From positions 1 through 6,776 of the forward strand of contig CAMPKJ010000265.1 of the NCBI GenBank assembly GCA_946887105.1: DNA of 6,776 bases. The letters run 5' to 3'. Source of the DNA: an uncultured Acidobacteriota bacterium (GTDB lineage Bacteria > Acidobacteriota > Thermoanaerobaculia > Gp7-AA8). The translations under genes and the position numbers were made by a program. The notes beneath the pieces are model-generated. The model did not search any database. It had not been told where the DNA came from and saw nothing but the letters and a program-made list of their open reading frames with translations. Below, in pieces: positions 5,155 to 6,776 of the stretch (position 1 is the first letter of the stretch; each line of letters begins with the position of its first letter).

Positions 5155-5814
5155 CTATCCTCGGCCGCGACGGCGGGCCGGCGTCCGCTGATCCGGCCCA
5201 TCGCCGAACATGCCGCGCGTGCGCCCGGTCCAGCGCATCGGTACGGCGTTCGTGTAGACGACCTCGTTCCGCTCCAGCCACAGCGGGAAGAGCTCGTCCG
5301 CGCGCTTCGAGTCCGCCACGGCCACTTCCTTGATCCCGATCAGCTCGCGGAACGGTTCCGGATCGCCGAGGAAGTTCAGCTTCAGACGGAAGCCGGCCGG
5401 GGCGTTTTGCGCGTTCGGATCGACCGTCCGCGGCGGAGCGACATACAGCAGCCGCGCCATTGCGCTGAACGATTTCTTCTCCCCCGGCCCAATCAGGATC
5501 AGCCGCGGCAGCAGCGTGTTCCCCGGCACTTCCGAACCGATACTGACCGTGAACATGCGCGTGTCGGCGTCGTAGCTCGTCTCCGGGATCAGCTCGGCGA
5601 CCGCGATCGGCGTCTCGCGCTGATTGGTGATCTCGTACGTGATCGGGATCTGCGCGCCGGGCGCGACGTGCTCGGCGGAGACCTGCGCATCGACGCGCAC
5701 CAGGTTCTCGGTGCCGACGATGCGTCGCGGCTCGGCCATGTCGACGGTGCCGGTCGAGGCGCAACCGGCCAGGAGGAGAAGCAGAAGGGCACTGCTGGAG
5801 TTGCCGCGTTTCAC
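5155..5814 (-). CDS. Lipoprotein of unknown function, paralog of the upstream neighbour
   Basis: The protein has 219 residues with a lipoprotein signal: VKRGNSSS, then ALLLLLLAGC with lipobox LAGC and lipidation at C18. The mature part begins DMAEPRRIVG and continues with a beta-rich region (VRVDAQV, APGAQIPITYEITNQ, SYDADTRMFTVSIGSEVP, IGPGEKKSFS) that suggests an immunoglobulin-like sandwich. The C-terminal third ends LFPLWLERNEVVYTNAVPMRW plus an Arg/Pro-rich tail. I know no named family and see no catalytic motif. The same blocks occur in the same order in the gene directly upstream, so the two are products of tandem duplication. The GTG at 5814 is supported by AGGAGG eight bases before it, partly inside a hairpin. 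Its 3' end faces the STAS gene across the REP-like element. Confidence 0.82.
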   Translation of the reverse strand: MKRGNSSSALLLLLLAGCASTGTVDMAEPRRIVGTENLVRVDAQVSAEHVAPGAQIPITYEITNQRETPIAVAELIPETSYDADTRMFTVSIGSEVPGNTLLPRLILIGPGEKKSFSAMARLLYVAPPRTVDPNAQNAPAGFRLKLNFLGDPEPFRELIGIKEVAVADSKRADELFPLWLERNEVVYTNAVPMRWTGRTRGMFGDGPDQRTPARRRGRG

Positions 5815-5816
5815 GG

Positions 5817-5847
5817 GACGTTCCTCCTCGTTTGGAAAAGGAACGTC
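5817..5847 (-). promoter_or_regulatory. Hairpin enclosing the ribosome binding site between the two paralogs
   Basis: GACGTTCC (5847-5840 on the minus strand) and GGAACGTC (5824-5817) are perfect 8-base inverted arms around a 15-base loop. The structure ends two bases before the GTG start and takes in the AGGAGG site. In mRNA it could limit or tune initiation of the downstream lipoprotein relative to the upstream paralog. Confidence 0.45.
5823..5828 (-). promoter_or_regulatory. Strong ribosome binding site of the lipoprotein gene
   Basis: AGGAGG on the minus strand lies eight bases before the GTG at 5814 and settles that start. Its first bases sit in the loop and its last bases in the 3' arm of the hairpin at 5817-5847. 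Confidence 0.75.
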
Positions 5848-5865
5848 ACCGGCATCGGCGAATAT

Positions 5866-6486
5866 TCACATCGATCCGCGCTGGTCGGCAGCCACGAATC
5901 CGTTCGAGCTGCGGCGCGTGGAGAAGCGCACGGGCACGGCGTTGAGAAAGATCGTGTCATTCGCTTCGAACCACTTATCGAACAGCTCGTCGGGAAGGAT
6001 CTGCGAGGCGCTGATCTTCGCGAACGGCGCGAGGTCGCGCAGGATCGAAACCTTGACCTGTACATAGCGCGGCCCGGCCTGCGGCGAGCGTGTGGCCGTC
6101 GCGCCGAGCATCGGCGTCGCGCCGGTCCGGAAGACTTTCTTCTCGCCGGGCGCGACGGTCACCACGTGCGGCATTTTTCCGTCCTGCGGAACCTCCGAGC
6201 CGATCGACAACGTGATCGTGCGCGTGTCCTGATCGTACGTCGCGTCCGCGACTTTGTCGGCCACGGCCACGGGAGACTTGCTGAAGTTCTGAATCTGCCA
6301 GGCAACGCCGATCGGGGTTCCGGGCGAGACGGTGTCCTGGACGAGCTGGGCATCGATCCGAACATCGCCTTCGCGCCCGACGGTACGGCGCGGATCGTCC
6401 ATGTCGATGGTGTCGGCAATCGCCGCCGCGGCATGGAGAAGAACGATGGCTGCGAGGAGTGAGTAGAAGAGTTTCGACGGTTTCAC
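5866..6486 (-). CDS. Exported protein of unknown function, paralog of the downstream lipoprotein
   Basis: The protein has 206 residues with a type I signal peptide: VKPSKLF, a hydrophobic YSLLAAIVLLHAAAA, and probable cleavage at AIA-D (after residue 24). There is no lipobox Cys, unlike its downstream paralog, so it should be free in the periplasm or secreted. The mature part starts DTIDMDDPRRTVG and repeats the paralog's blocks: VRIDAQL, SPGTPIGVAWQIQN, SPVAVA, TYDQDTRTITLSIGSEVP, VAPGEKKVF, then LFDKWFEANDTIFLNAVPVRF. No enzyme motif is visible and I know no family name. The GTG at 6486 was chosen over a TTG 21 bases upstream because GGGAG stands five bases before it, the signal peptide then begins correctly, and the paralog also starts GTG AAA. 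A 51-base gap separates the two paralogs, so they are probably co-transcribed. Confidence 0.8.
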   Translation of the reverse strand: MKPSKLFYSLLAAIVLLHAAAAIADTIDMDDPRRTVGREGDVRIDAQLVQDTVSPGTPIGVAWQIQNFSKSPVAVADKVADATYDQDTRTITLSIGSEVPQDGKMPHVVTVAPGEKKVFRTGATPMLGATATRSPQAGPRYVQVKVSILRDLAPFAKISASQILPDELFDKWFEANDTIFLNAVPVRFSTRRSSNGFVAADQRGSM

Positions 6487-6623
6487 GGTCGCTCCCGGTC
6501 CTTTCAATGAGGTCTCTGCTGCGACCTCGGCGCCGGTTGGCGTCGTGTCGCCGATTTCCTCACTGAGCCGGAAACGTGCCAGTTATTTGATGTACGTGAT
6601 TTGCGTCACACGGAAGTCGCCAC

Positions 6624-6643
6624 GAGCGCGAAAGAGCGCGCTC
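6624..6643 (-). terminator. GC-rich hairpin at the lepA stop, weak terminator candidate
   Basis: GAGCGCG (6643-6637, minus strand), loop CTCTTT and CGCGCTC (6630-6624) form a seven-pair stem that starts within the lepA stop codon. No T-tract follows, so intrinsic termination is doubtful. The remaining gap, 6487-6623, holds a small GAGGTC/GACCTC palindrome (6509-6528) and no promoter I can defend. Confidence 0.35.
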
Positions 6644-6776
6644 AGTCGATCTTCAGCACCGCCAGAAACGCCTCCTGCGGGATCTCCACCTTCCCAACCC
6701 GCTTCATCCGTTTCTTCCCTTCTTTCTGCTTCTCGAGGAGCTTGCGCTTGCGGCTGATGTCGCCGCCGTAGCACTT
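6642..6776 (-). CDS. lepA: Elongation factor 4 (LepA), C-terminal 44 residues (5' part outside window)
   Basis: Minus-strand translation from 6776 gives [20 protein letters not shown], then [24 protein letters not shown] and a TGA stop at 6644-6642. This is the nearly invariant C-terminal end of LepA/EF4, the translational GTPase that acts on stalled or maturing ribosomes. The basic helix [19 protein letters not shown] belongs to the C-terminal domain unique to LepA, which reaches toward the peptidyl-transferase centre. The match is residue-level clear over its whole length. The GTPase domains lie beyond the window's right edge. The next gene on the same strand starts 155 bases downstream. 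Confidence 0.95.
   Translation of the reverse strand, partial: KCYGGDISRKRKLLEKQKEGKKRMKRVGKVEIPQEAFLAVLKID

Noticed and set aside
5407..6462. 351-codon open frame on the + strand
   Set aside because: It is antisense to both exported paralogs; the minus-strand genes have signal peptides, ribosome binding sites and mutual homology, this one has none.
6545..6757. 70-codon open frame on the + strand at the right end
   Set aside because: It is antisense to the LepA C-terminus, which is a near-perfect family match.
1..6776. A tRNA-Sec (selC) or other RNA gene accompanying selD
   Set aside because: I looked in the gaps around selD and elsewhere; the palindromes there do not form a cloverleaf with a UCA anticodon arm.

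Overview
The window is GC-rich, densely packed bacterial chromosome. Its two ends are cut genes for translational GTPases: elongation factor G (C-terminal part, + strand) and LepA/EF4 (last 44 codons, - strand). No phage, insertion-sequence, CRISPR or tRNA genes are visible. The gene mix fits a soil- or sediment-type bacterium such as an Acidobacteriota-like lineage: selenoprotein machinery, an anti-sigma kinase with its STAS antagonist, many envelope or lipoprotein genes, and intergenic palindromes built from short tandem units. That placement is a guess from style, not proof.

Layout. 1-557: EF-G end. 558-651: convergent gap holding a long inverted repeat made of 7-base TTGTCGG-like units. 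652-2691 (- strand): a three-gene operon, selD, then a DUF2007 protein, then a membrane-anchored PEGA-like protein. 2692-2795: a second large inverted repeat made of 8-base GTCTCAAA-like units, in front of selD. 2796-4201 (- strand): a zincin (HExxH) lipoprotein overlapping by 4 bases a 90-residue protein of unknown function. 4202-4266: divergent promoter region. 4267-5080 (+ strand): RsbW/SpoIIAB-type kinase and STAS antagonist. 5083-5138: REP-like double hairpin. 5155-6486 (- strand): two tandem paralogous exported proteins, one a lipoprotein and one with a type I signal peptide. 6642-6776 (- strand): LepA C-terminus.

The main result is in selD. Ordinary gene calling would start it at a GTG at 2523 and give a protein of about 295 residues without its catalytic N-terminus. 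Reading on upstream in the same frame, there is a single TGA at 2634-2632, exactly where SelD has its active-site Cys/Sec, in the context GG-U-ACK. Beyond it the frame stays open to a GTG at 2691. The protein then has 351 residues, the normal size, and a short stem-loop with a GGA loop lies 17 bases after the TGA, as expected of a bacterial SECIS element. So SelD here is most likely itself a selenoprotein, and the organism should have SelA, SelB and tRNA-Sec elsewhere.

The genes fall into separate small units rather than one pathway: selenophosphate supply, a partner-switching regulator pair whose sigma factor is not in the window, and several envelope proteins. Three different palindromic repeat families sit in three gene-end gaps and probably serve as transcript ends or mRNA-stabilising structures.
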